Below are positions 54,663-62,000 of a stretch of DNA of 64,000 nt, piece after piece; within the stretch, counting starts at the first letter, position 1; every line of letters begins with the position of its first letter. The notes under the pieces are model-generated. The model ran no database searches and was not told where the DNA came from. It worked only from the letters and a program-made list of their open reading frames with translations. This DNA is from Aureivirga sp. CE67 (lineage in GTDB: Bacteria; Bacteroidota; Bacteroidia; Flavobacteriales; Flavobacteriaceae): contig NZ_JADOTV010000012.1 in the NCBI RefSeq assembly GCF_015767245.1, forward strand, positions 62,001 through 126,000, given 5' to 3'. Position numbers and translations under genes: made by a program.

Positions 54663-55481
54663 ATGGAAAAAAGAGAAAGAGATTGGAGAGAAAAATTGCA
54701 TGAAATAATTTATGAAGCAGATACTCCAGCCGGGAAAAATTTTGATATAGTACTTTTAATTTTAATTCTTTCTAGTCTTGTGGTCGTAATGATCGAAAGT
54801 GTAGAAGAATATCGAGTGGAATATCATGGAATTATAAATATTGTAGAATGGATCATCACAATTCTTTTCTCTATAGAATATATTTTAAGAATTATTACTG
54901 TAAAAAAGCCTTTCCGATATATTTTTAGTTTTTATGGTCTGATTGATCTTGTTTCAACCATTCCGAAATACCTTTCTTTTTTCTTTGGAGGAGCAAATGT
55001 ATTGATTGCTGTAAGAATTTTAAGATTGCTTAGAGTTTTCCGAATTTTAAAACTTGCAAGATTTATCGGAGAATCTAATATGTTGAAACAAGCAATAAAA
55101 GCCAGTCGGGCAAAGATTTCTGTTTTCTTATTAGCTGTTTTAAGTATTGCTGTAATCTTAGGAACAGTAATGTATTTGGTAGAAGGACCAGAAGCTGGAT
55201 TCACAAGTATTCCAACCAGTATTTATTGGACAATTGTAACGCTGACAACAGTAGGATATGGAGATATTGCACCACAAACTTCTTTAGGACAATTTATCGC
55301 AAGTGTTGTTATGATATTGGGTTATGGAATTATTGCAGTTCCTACTGGGATTGTGACTTCAGAATTAACTAGAAAAGAAAAAGATTTGCGAACAAATACG
55401 CAGAGTTGTAGGCATTGTGGAAATGAAAACCATTTGAATGGAGCAAAATATTGTCATGAATGTGGAGAGCATTTACATTAA
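54663..55481 (+). CDS. voltage-gated-type potassium channel with C-terminal zinc ribbon
   Basis: A 272-residue six-helix ion channel. S4 with regular basic residues (RILRLLRVFRILKLARF, about 118-134), the pore filter TVGYGD (about 196-201) and S6 (about 215-235) are clear, so K+ selectivity is expected. Unusually the tail (about 245-270) is a zinc ribbon with C-x2-C (CRHCGNEN) and a second C-x2-C (CHECGEHLH). The zinc site may tune gating by redox state or metal. The gene is monocistronic and its stop abuts a repeat fragment. Confidence 0.93.
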   Translation: MEKRERDWREKLHEIIYEADTPAGKNFDIVLLILILSSLVVVMIESVEEYRVEYHGIINIVEWIITILFSIEYILRIITVKKPFRYIFSFYGLIDLVSTIPKYLSFFFGGANVLIAVRILRLLRVFRILKLARFIGESNMLKQAIKASRAKISVFLLAVLSIAVILGTVMYLVEGPEAGFTSIPTSIYWTIVTLTTVGYGDIAPQTSLGQFIASVVMILGYGIIAVPTGIVTSELTRKEKDLRTNTQSCRHCGNENHLNGAKYCHECGEHLH

Positions 55482-55482
55482 A

Positions 55483-55533
55483 TAATGAACATACTTAAAA
55501 CGAATTTTGAGTTAAAAAATTTAAACGAGTTCA
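55483..55533. repeat. partial copy of the 166-bp near-palindromic element
   Basis: TAATGAACATACTTAAAACG..., 51 bp, matches the reverse complement of the left end of the element at 63003-63168 at about 45 of 51 positions. It begins 2 bp after the channel stop codon. Confidence 0.75.
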
Positions 55534-55537
55534 ATAA

Positions 55538-55565
55538 AAAAGAGAGACTTGAAAATCTCTCTTTT
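55538..55565. terminator. bidirectional terminator
   Basis: AAAAGAGAGA (55538-55547) / TCTCTCTTTT (55556-55565), loop 8 nt; ends the channel gene and the converging SpoIIAA-like gene. Confidence 0.88.
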
Positions 55566-55570
55566 ATATT

Positions 55571-55930
55571 TTAATGTGTAATCCATTCCCATGCTTTTTC
55601 TAAATTTTCAATATTGAAATATTTTTCTTTCCAAGGTAAAGCTAGATTATCTAAAGCTGTTCCTTCTTTTATAAAAGTACTATTTCCAACAATTCCTACT
55701 TTATGAATTACTTTATGATCATCTTTCACAATATTGAGAGCTTCTAAAACACCTTTAAACGAAATTTTAGAATGTTCTCCAATCATGATAAATAATCGAA
55801 TATCATTGTATTTTTCTTTCAAATCATTTATAACTTCTTCCACTTTTTCTACTTGAGTTTTTGTAATTATTTCTTCCGAAACTTCAATACTGATTACATT
55901 CCCATGTGCTTCATTTACATCTATTTTCAT
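55571..55930 (-). CDS. SpoIIAA-like (STAS-fold) protein
   Basis: A 119-residue cytoplasmic protein matching the SpoIIAA-like fold (PF11964): beta-alpha-beta units with VISIEVSEEIITKTQVEKV, DIRLFIMIGEHSKISFKGVLEAL and VIHKVGIVGNSTFIKEG. It lacks the phosphorylated-Ser signature of true anti-sigma-factor antagonists. Function unknown. Cytosolic, monocistronic. Confidence 0.85.
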   Translation of the reverse strand: MKIDVNEAHGNVISIEVSEEIITKTQVEKVEEVINDLKEKYNDIRLFIMIGEHSKISFKGVLEALNIVKDDHKVIHKVGIVGNSTFIKEGTALDNLALPWKEKYFNIENLEKAWEWITH

Positions 55931-56050
55931 CGAACATAATATTTAGAATTCATAATTAAAGATACTAATTATAATTACTAAAAGTTATTTGTTTGCTATA
56001 TTTTAAGATAAATGGTATTGTTTTTGTTAAAATATGCTAAAATTATAATT

Positions 56051-56521
56051 ATGGTAAAAAAAATACTTTCTATAAAATTTAAATTCTTAATTCTAGCATT
56101 CGTTTCTTTTGTGTTTACAAGTTGTGATCCGTTTGATTGTATTGTTCCACGAGGACCAGAATTACCTAAGAAAAAAGATTTTTATACAGGAGCAAATAGA
56201 GAGTTTAGATTTGAAATAGAAGCTGAGGTGAAAAATCAGCCAAATGATGATCATTACGATTATTATTTCACACTAGAAGGAAATTATCCGAGTACTTTAA
56301 AATATAGAAGAGAAGGAGTTCGTACTTTAGTAGTTTATGGAACAATTCCACAAGCAGGAACCTATGAATTTATTGCTACAGTTAGTGTTGATAATATTTA
56401 TGAATATTATGATGACGAAGATGATGGTGGTTTGATTCAAGAAGATGGTGATGATTTATGTTTTTACGAAAAATCGGAAATTTATAAAATAATTGTAGAG
56501 AAGAATTACGTTGAAAACTAA
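56051..56521 (+). CDS. lipoprotein, unknown
   Basis: A 156-residue lipoprotein with lipobox FTSC (Cys24) and a small, acidic beta domain: FRFEIEAEVKNQPNDDHYDYYF, then EGVRTLVVYGTIPQAGTYEFIATVSVD, then an acidic DEDDGG stretch (about 120-130). The ANREFRFEIEA block recalls the STNREFRIFYDV end of the lipoprotein at 28209-28598, but the overall match is weak. I choose the ATG at 56051; the ATG at 56012 would add a hydrophobic piece in front of the lipoprotein signal. Confidence 0.65.
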   Translation: MVKKILSIKFKFLILAFVSFVFTSCDPFDCIVPRGPELPKKKDFYTGANREFRFEIEAEVKNQPNDDHYDYYFTLEGNYPSTLKYRREGVRTLVVYGTIPQAGTYEFIATVSVDNIYEYYDDEDDGGLIQEDGDDLCFYEKSEIYKIIVEKNYVEN

Positions 56522-56530
56522 GAACATATT

Positions 56531-56550
56531 TAAATTACGGGGGTAATTTA
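56531..56550. promoter_or_regulatory. palindrome TAAATTAC-GGGG-GTAATTTA
   Basis: A perfect 8-bp inverted repeat around a GGGG centre, upstream of the terminator at 56565 and of the 93-aa gene at 56707. Related GGGGGTAATTT occurs at 45291-45301. Likely a regulator site; no protein can be named. Confidence 0.45.
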
Positions 56551-56564
56551 TTTTGTTATATACG

Positions 56565-56593
56565 AAGCTAATCTAAAAAGATTAGCTTTTTTT
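56565..56593 (+). terminator. terminator of the lipoprotein gene
   Basis: AAGCTAATC (56565-56573), loop TAAAAA, GATTAGCTT (56580-56588), then a T tract. Confidence 0.88.
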
Positions 56594-56706
56594 ATATAAA
56601 AAGTTTTTTAAAATATATTTTTGGTATGAATATTGTTAAGTTAATGTTAAAATAAATTGTTAAAATAAATCAAAAAAATTGTAATGAATTGTATAAAAAC
56701 AAGCTT

Positions 56707-56988
56707 ATGAAACAAACTTACTTATCCCTCTTCGCATGTTTATGCATAAACTTTCTATTTGCTAATAATATTGAATTTGATAGAGATTCAAGGGTTGATG
56801 ATGTTTTACAATCAGAGATTCGAGAATTTGCTGTACAGGAAAATGTTGTTGGTATCTTTCCAGAAAAACTAACTGAATTAAAAAATACTATTACTGAAAA
56901 AAAACTTGAAAAGAAAAGAGAAAAAATGGTGTTTGAAAATAACACAATTGTAGAAAAAAATAACGTGGGGAAAATTGCTATTGAATAA
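56707..56988 (+). CDS. small exported protein, 93 aa
   Basis: Unrecognised 93-residue protein with a signal peptide (about 1-20, FLFA-N) and a mature part with a helical, Lys/Glu-rich second half (ELKNTITEKKLEKKREKMV). The ATG at 56707 is preferred over a TTG-type start at 56689. It may be periplasmic. No neighbours suggest a role; a terminator follows. Confidence 0.55.
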   Translation: MKQTYLSLFACLCINFLFANNIEFDRDSRVDDVLQSEIREFAVQENVVGIFPEKLTELKNTITEKKLEKKREKMVFENNTIVEKNNVGKIAIE

Positions 56989-56996
56989 AGAGGTTG

Positions 56997-57027
56997 AAAA
57001 CTAGTCTAAATTATTAGGCTAGTTTTT
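56997..57027 (+). terminator. terminator of the 93-aa gene
   Basis: AAAACTAG-T-CTAA and TTAG-G-CTAGTTTT form a stem with one mismatch and end in a T tract. Confidence 0.7.
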
Positions 57028-57062
57028 AATACATACTATGAAAAGAAAACAAAAAAGGCAAA

Positions 57063-57096
57063 AAAAAAGGATTCCTAAATTGGAATCCTTTTTTTT
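57063..57096 (-). terminator. terminator of the tRNA-His operon
   Basis: AAAAAAGGATTCC (57063-57075) / GGAATCCTTTTTT (57082-57094); downstream of the tRNA genes on the minus strand. Confidence 0.85.
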
Positions 57097-57100
57097 ATAG

Positions 57101-57175
57101 GGTGAAAGACCGGTTTCGAACCGGCGACCTCCGGAACCACAATCCGGCGCTCTAACCAGCTGAGCTACAATCACC
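57101..57175 (-). tRNA. tRNA-His(GTG), copy 2
   Basis: Reverse-complemented it reads GGTGATTGTAGCTCAGC..., with anticodon GTG in TTGTGGT and T-loop TTCGAAA. The 5' extra G (G-1) faces C73, as needed for tRNA-His. CCA is not encoded. Positions 5-68 and 6-67 of the acceptor stem are U-U in both copies. Identical to copy 1 over 75 nt. Confidence 0.95.
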
Positions 57176-57196
57176 GTGTTAAAACAAAAACTTTAG

Positions 57197-57271
57197 GGTG
57201 AAAGACCGGTTTCGAACCGGCGACCTCCGGAACCACAATCCGGCGCTCTAACCAGCTGAGCTACAATCACC
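57197..57271 (-). tRNA. tRNA-His(GTG), copy 1
   Basis: Identical 75-nt sequence to the copy at 57101-57175, separated from it by 21 bp. The promoter at 57307-57336 precedes it, so both are transcribed together towards lower coordinates. Confidence 0.95.
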
Positions 57272-57306
57272 ATGTTAAGACTAATATTGTTTTGTTTTAA
57301 CGGGTG

Positions 57307-57336
57307 CAAATATACGACAATACTTGATATTTGCAA
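57307..57336 (-). promoter_or_regulatory. tRNA-His promoter
   Basis: Minus strand: TTG (57334-57336), 19-bp spacer, TATATTTG (57307-57314). The same elements and spacing as in the HU promoter. Confidence 0.75.
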
Positions 57337-57409
57337 GGGGTTTCGAGAAAAAAATACAATTTTTTTTCAAAGAAAAGTTTAACTTATTGATAAATAAAAA
57401 GATAAAATA

Positions 57410-58294
57410 TTAATTTTTTGGAGCTTTATCTTTATGTTTAAATCTTTTGTGTGTCCAGAAATAAAATTCAGGTTTTCTACGAATCTGTTTTTCTAGTAAA
57501 TTCACATATTTATCCGTTATTTTGAAGTCATCAATTGTATTTGGGTCTTCTGTGATTAATTCGAAAGATGCTTCATAATGTCCTCTTTTGATTTTTTCAA
57601 CATTGATGTATACAACTGCAAAATCATATTTTTTGGCCATAACTTCAGTACCAACAAAAATAGGAACTTTTACACCTAAAAATTCTCCCCAATAATTTGC
57701 TTTTTTAATCTGTGGAGATTGATCTGCTAATAGACCATAAATGGAAAGTACGTTGTTATCATAATTTTGCTGTACTTTTCTTTTCACTCTTGTAGATTGG
57801 ACTAAATTTATTTTAAATCTTCCACGAGTTTTTTTAATAATATTATCAAAATATGGATTTCCAATTTTAGTATAAGCAGCAAAACCTTCATAATCTAAAA
57901 ATCTACCAATATGTGCCATCCATTCCCAGTTTGCATAATGAGAACCCATCACAATAATTGATTTGTTTTTCTTTTCTAAATCTTTTAAAAGTTCAAGGTT
58001 TGTAAACTTATAGCGTTTATTGATCTCTTCACCAGAAATAGTAAAGGTTTTCATCATTTCTAAAAATACATCTACGAAATGAGAATAGAACTTTTTTTCT
58101 ATTTTTTTAAGCTCTTCATGCGATTTTTCAGGAAAAGCAAGTTTTATATTATTATAAACAACTTTTTTTCTATAACCAATTACATGATATAAAAGAAAGA
58201 ATAAAAAGTCTGAAAATAAATATAATAGAGGAAATGGCAAGATAGAAATCAGCCAAATAATCGGGTAAACTATGATAAATACTATTAATTGCAT
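57410..58294 (-). CDS. lysophospholipid/lipid A acyltransferase, LpxL/HtrB type
   Basis: A 294-residue inner-membrane enzyme that adds secondary acyl chains to lipid A. N-terminal hydrophobic helix (about 5-40) and the HX4E catalytic motif HYANWEW (His about 124) with GLLADQSP near 188 are typical of the lysophospholipid acyltransferase superfamily (PF03279). The ATG at 58294 is chosen; the upstream in-frame TTG adds only six residues. It acts in outer membrane biogenesis. Divergent from the rhomboid gene. Confidence 0.9.
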   Translation of the reverse strand: MQLIVFIIVYPIIWLISILPFPLLYLFSDFLFFLLYHVIGYRKKVVYNNIKLAFPEKSHEELKKIEKKFYSHFVDVFLEMMKTFTISGEEINKRYKFTNLELLKDLEKKNKSIIVMGSHYANWEWMAHIGRFLDYEGFAAYTKIGNPYFDNIIKKTRGRFKINLVQSTRVKRKVQQNYDNNVLSIYGLLADQSPQIKKANYWGEFLGVKVPIFVGTEVMAKKYDFAVVYINVEKIKRGHYEASFELITEDPNTIDDFKITDKYVNLLEKQIRRKPEFYFWTHKRFKHKDKAPKN

Positions 58295-58328
58295 AACTTT
58301 ATAAAACTGCAAATATCGGATATAATTT

Positions 58329-58336
58329 TATCTTTG
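58329..58336 (+). promoter_or_regulatory. -7 box of the rhomboid gene
   Basis: TATCTTTG, matching TAnnTTTG, 19 bp before the ATG at 58356. Confidence 0.5.
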
Positions 58337-58355
58337 AAAAAAAGAAATATAAAAT

Positions 58356-58994
58356 ATGAATTTAATTGTACTATTAATTATTGGAATTAATGTATTAGTT
58401 TCTTGGAAAGGATTCAATGATCCTTACTTTAGGAGTAAATATCTTTTCTATGTTGGAAGAATATTTGAAGGAGAAAGATATCGAATGTTTACATCTGGTT
58501 TTTTACACGCAGATTGGATGCATTTAATTTTCAATATGTATGCTCTATATTTTTTCTCTGGAGTTGTTTTTAATGAATTTCATCTTCTAAATTTTCTATT
58601 AATTTATTTTGGAAGTTTATTTGTTGGGAATTTTATTTCTCTATTATTTCATAAACATGAATATAATTATACTGCTTTAGGTGCTTCAGGTGCAGTTTCT
58701 GGAATTATGTATGCTTCTATAATGTTAGCTCCATTAAGAGAAATTGCATTATTTCCAATCCCAATTCCGATGCCATCTTACGTATTTGGTATTGCTTATT
58801 TGTTATATACTATTTATGGAATGAAGAAACAAATCGGAAATATTGGACATAGCGCACATTTAGGAGGAGCAGCTACTGGTTTTGCACTAACTTTGATGAT
58901 GAAACCTTCTTTATTCGTTGATCAAAAATGGTTAGTTTTAGCTTTAGCAGTTCCGTTAATTTTATTATTTATCTTCGAAAAAAGATTTAGATAA
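58356..58994 (+). CDS. rhomboid family intramembrane serine protease
   Basis: A 212-residue six-helix membrane protease. The catalytic Ser111 is in GASGAVSG (GxSG) and His168 in GHSAHLGG; the L1-loop HADWMHLIFNMYALYFF near 51-67 is also typical. Both catalytic residues are intact, so it should cleave transmembrane substrates. Substrates are unknown. Monocistronic. Confidence 0.95.
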   Translation: MNLIVLLIIGINVLVSWKGFNDPYFRSKYLFYVGRIFEGERYRMFTSGFLHADWMHLIFNMYALYFFSGVVFNEFHLLNFLLIYFGSLFVGNFISLLFHKHEYNYTALGASGAVSGIMYASIMLAPLREIALFPIPIPMPSYVFGIAYLLYTIYGMKKQIGNIGHSAHLGGAATGFALTLMMKPSLFVDQKWLVLALAVPLILLFIFEKRFR

Positions 58995-59092
58995 TAAATT
59001 CTAGAAAAAGTATCCTAGATGCTAGAATTTGTATAACATAAAAAAATATTTTCCAAAGAACTTTGTCTTGTTGAATTTTAAACAAGAATAAG

Positions 59093-60007
59093 ATGTCAAA
59101 GAATTGGAATACGAACAATATACCTTTTCAAAACGAAAAGGTATTTTTGATTACAGGAGCAAATAGTGGTTTAGGGTTTGGAACAACTTTAGAATTGGCC
59201 AAAAAAGGAGCAGAGATTATTATGGCTGTTCGAAATTTGGAAAAAGGAAGAGAAGCTGTAAATAAAATTAAATCAGAAGTACCAAATGCGAAGTTAGATT
59301 TGATGCAATTGGATTTAGGAGATCTGAATTCGATAAAAGAATTCTCAGAGAAATTTAAATCAAAATATTCAAAACTTCATGTCTTAATCAATAATGCAGG
59401 AGTGATGATGCCAGTTTCAAAACAAATAACAAAACAAGGATTTGAATTGCAATTTGGAACCAATCATATCGGACATTTTACTTTAACTAAATATTTATTT
59501 CCAGTTTTAAACCAAACTTTAGATGCAAGAATTGTAACTTTAAGTAGTTTGGTTGCAAAAATGGATAAAGCAGATATTTATTGGAACGATTTGCAATGGG
59601 ATAAATCGTACGATAAAATGGCTTCTTATGCACAAAGTAAACTTTCTAATATGATGTTTGGAATGGAACTTAGCAAACTTTTGAAAGAAAATAATAGTCA
59701 TGTGAAATCAATTTTAGCACATCCAGGATATACGGCTACAAATTTGCAGAAACATATGGGTGTACAAGGAATTGTGATGAATTTTCTTTTAGCTCAAAAA
59801 GTGAAAATGGGAATTCTTCCAAGTCTGCGTGCTGCAACAGACCCAAATGCGAAATGTGGAGAATATTATGGACCAGAAAAAATGGGGAATTGGAGAGGAT
59901 ATCCTGTGTTAAATGAAATAAATCCAGATGCTGATAAACGAGATTTGACACAAAAACTATGGTTGAAAACAGAAGAATTATCTGGAGTAAAATTTGAATG
60001 GAACTAA
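59093..60007 (+). CDS. SDR family oxidoreductase, retinol-dehydrogenase-like
   Basis: A 304-residue short-chain dehydrogenase with LITGANSGLGFG near 18-29, NNAGVMMP near 100 and YAQSKLSN near 180. The long C-terminus and the AHPGYTATNLQ motif near 206 are as in the RDH/WWOX-like group, which reduces aldehydes and ketones. The stop is 1 bp before the ATG of the AraC regulator, so the two are coexpressed and probably share an effector. Confidence 0.9.
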   Translation: MSKNWNTNNIPFQNEKVFLITGANSGLGFGTTLELAKKGAEIIMAVRNLEKGREAVNKIKSEVPNAKLDLMQLDLGDLNSIKEFSEKFKSKYSKLHVLINNAGVMMPVSKQITKQGFELQFGTNHIGHFTLTKYLFPVLNQTLDARIVTLSSLVAKMDKADIYWNDLQWDKSYDKMASYAQSKLSNMMFGMELSKLLKENNSHVKSILAHPGYTATNLQKHMGVQGIVMNFLLAQKVKMGILPSLRAATDPNAKCGEYYGPEKMGNWRGYPVLNEINPDADKRDLTQKLWLKTEELSGVKFEWN

Positions 60008-60008
60008 A

Positions 60009-60920
60009 ATGAAAGAAATTGTACATATAAAATCAGTTAGCCAATTGGCAAAAACTACAGGTTTAAAAGCTGCTCATCATCCATTAATTTTTGTTTTAGA
60101 TTTGGCAGAAGTAACGCTTTCTGATGAAATGATTCAAAAGAAAATAGTTTCAGATTTGTATGTGATTTCTTTGAAAACAAAATCTCCAAAAGGTTTTACT
60201 TATGGTAGAAGTTTTATTGATTTCAGTGAAGGAAGTTTATACGGAATTGCTCCGGGACAAACTTTAGAATATGATAAACCTTCAAGAAAAGGAGATTTCG
60301 AAGGTTGGGCAATTTATTTTCATCCGAGTTTGTTGTATAAATCGAATTTGATGGAAAAAATAAATGAGTATGCTTTTTTTGATTATGAAACCAATGAAGC
60401 ACTTCATCTTTCAGAAAAAGAAAAAAATAATATTTCTTCGATTATGGAAAAAATAAAAGAAGAAAGCGAACTGAATACGGATGAATTTAGTAATGAACTT
60501 TTGGTTTCAAACATCGAGTTGTTGTTGAATTATATTAAAAGATATTATAGTAGACAATTTTTGACCAGAAGTTCAATTTCAAAAGATGTGGTCTCGACAT
60601 TTGAGAAAGAATTAAAAAACTACTTTAACTCAAAAAAAATTGAAGAAGACGGAATTCCAAATGTTGGATATTTTTCTAATAAAATGAATTTGTCCTCAAG
60701 TTATTTAAGTGATTTGTTGAAAAAAGAAACTGGGAAAAATATTCAAGAATATATTCATTTGCAAATCATAGAAAAAGCGAAATATTTACTTCTTAATTCT
60801 AATAATTCTGTTGCTGAAATAGCGTATCAATTAGGTTTTGAATATCCACCATATTTTAGTCGACTTTTTAAAAAGAAAATAGGAGTAACTCCTTCGAAGT
60901 TTCGAGAGAGTTTGAATTAA
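60009..60920 (+). CDS. AraC family transcriptional regulator
   Basis: A 303-residue regulator with an N-terminal cupin-like sensor (about 1-150) and a C-terminal AraC HTH (about 205-303, IAYQLGFEYPPYFSRLFKK and VTPSKFRE). The ATG at 60009 (MKEIVHIKS) is preferred; the upstream start at 59994 overlaps the SDR. It likely controls its own operon with the SDR. A second AraC/SDR neighbourhood exists at 5374-7895. Confidence 0.9.
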   Translation: MKEIVHIKSVSQLAKTTGLKAAHHPLIFVLDLAEVTLSDEMIQKKIVSDLYVISLKTKSPKGFTYGRSFIDFSEGSLYGIAPGQTLEYDKPSRKGDFEGWAIYFHPSLLYKSNLMEKINEYAFFDYETNEALHLSEKEKNNISSIMEKIKEESELNTDEFSNELLVSNIELLLNYIKRYYSRQFLTRSSISKDVVSTFEKELKNYFNSKKIEEDGIPNVGYFSNKMNLSSSYLSDLLKKETGKNIQEYIHLQIIEKAKYLLLNSNNSVAEIAYQLGFEYPPYFSRLFKKKIGVTPSKFRESLN

Positions 60921-60957
60921 AAAAAGGAACATTTCTTTCATTGAAATGTTCCTTTTT
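60921..60957. terminator. bidirectional terminator
   Basis: AAAAAGGAACATTTC (60921-60935) / GAAATGTTCCTTTTT (60943-60957), 7-nt loop; it ends the AraC gene and the converging TPMT-like gene. Confidence 0.93.
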
Positions 60958-61548
60958 TTATTTAGGTTTTGCTATGAAAAACAATTCTTTTTCATGTCTT
61001 GGTGTAATGGAATTATAACAAACTTCCATGGTTTCTAGATGAAAATGTTTTTCAAAAAGTAATTTATAAATATTCTTATTCCCTCCAAAAGGTGGATTTG
61101 TATTCTCTTCAAAAGTATTGAAAAGTAAACCAACTAATTTTCCTTTTGGTTTTAATAAAGAATACATTTTTTCTACATATTTCTCACGAAGAGTAGGAGA
61201 GAGTGCGCAGAAAAAAGTTTGTTCTAAAATTAGATCAAAAGAATTTTCAAAATGAAATAAATCAGAATGAATCATATGTTCATCTGGGAAATCTGGATTT
61301 TTCTTTTTGAAATTTTCTAGAGGTTGCTCTGCGATATCTAAGATGAAAACATTTTTAAAACCATTTTGATGCAAGAAAGTAGCTTCGTGTGCATTTCCAG
61401 CCCCAGGAATTAAAATTTTAAGATTTTTATCCGATAACTGCTCCGTATATTCTTTGATTGGTCGAGATATTTCTCCAATGTCCCAACCTATTTCATTTTC
61501 TATATATCGATTCTCCCAATAATCTTTAGTCAAGTTCGTTGTGCTCAT
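60958..61548 (-). CDS. SAM-dependent methyltransferase, thiopurine-methyltransferase (TPMT)-like
   Basis: A 196-residue methyltransferase. WENRYIENEIGWDIGEISRP near 12-31 (quoted in part) and SAM motif ILIPGAGNAHEATFL near 45-60 match the TPMT superfamily (PF05724), which methylates thiols, tellurite, selenite or halides. DLILEQTFFCAL near 104-115 is also as in the family. The ATG at 61548 is chosen, overlapping the end of the S4 gene by 23 bp. Cytoplasmic. Confidence 0.88.
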   Translation of the reverse strand: MSTTNLTKDYWENRYIENEIGWDIGEISRPIKEYTEQLSDKNLKILIPGAGNAHEATFLHQNGFKNVFILDIAEQPLENFKKKNPDFPDEHMIHSDLFHFENSFDLILEQTFFCALSPTLREKYVEKMYSLLKPKGKLVGLLFNTFEENTNPPFGGNKNIYKLLFEKHFHLETMEVCYNSITPRHEKELFFIAKPK

Positions 61549-61921
61549 CTGTATGACTGTCATCTTTATATTCGTCAATATCTCTTCGATCTTTTTTCGT
61601 AGGTCTACCAGTTCCTTTTTTACGATAATAATCTTTTGAATATTTCAATAAATCTAAATGTTCAAATTCTTCTTTTGGTGTTACATCTTTTCTGTATAAA
61701 TCCACCAATTTAGCTCCAACACGATTTGGAGGAGTATCAATTACAATTAGTTGATAGTTTACTTGGTTTTTTCTTACCGTTATTTTTTCGGTTCCAAATA
61801 CCTCTTTTGAAGGTTTTACATTAGATCCTCCTATCTTTACATGACCCTTTTTACAAGCATCTGTGGCAATCGAACGTGTCTTAAACATACGAATACACCA
61901 CAAATATTTATCTATCCTCAT
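61526..61921 (-). CDS. hslR: S4-domain RNA-binding protein, Hsp15-like
   Basis: A 131-residue protein with an N-terminal S4 domain (MRIDKYLWCIRMFKTRSIATDACKKGHVKIGG quoted in part: MRIDKYLWCIRMF and ACKKGHVKIGG) and a basic C-terminal tail, matching Hsp15/HslR, which binds 50S subunits carrying nascent chain-tRNA. Length matches the family. The next gene overlaps its 3' end by 23 bp, so the two are coexpressed. Confidence 0.88.
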   Translation of the reverse strand: MRIDKYLWCIRMFKTRSIATDACKKGHVKIGGSNVKPSKEVFGTEKITVRKNQVNYQLIVIDTPPNRVGAKLVDLYRKDVTPKEEFEHLDLLKYSKDYYRKKGTGRPTKKDRRDIDEYKDDSHTDEHNELD

Positions 61922-62000
61922 ACAATATTCTAAAATTTTGCGTTTGTCTTTTAAACAAAGGTATGAAAATTGTATCTTGCGGACTTAAATTTGTATTAAA

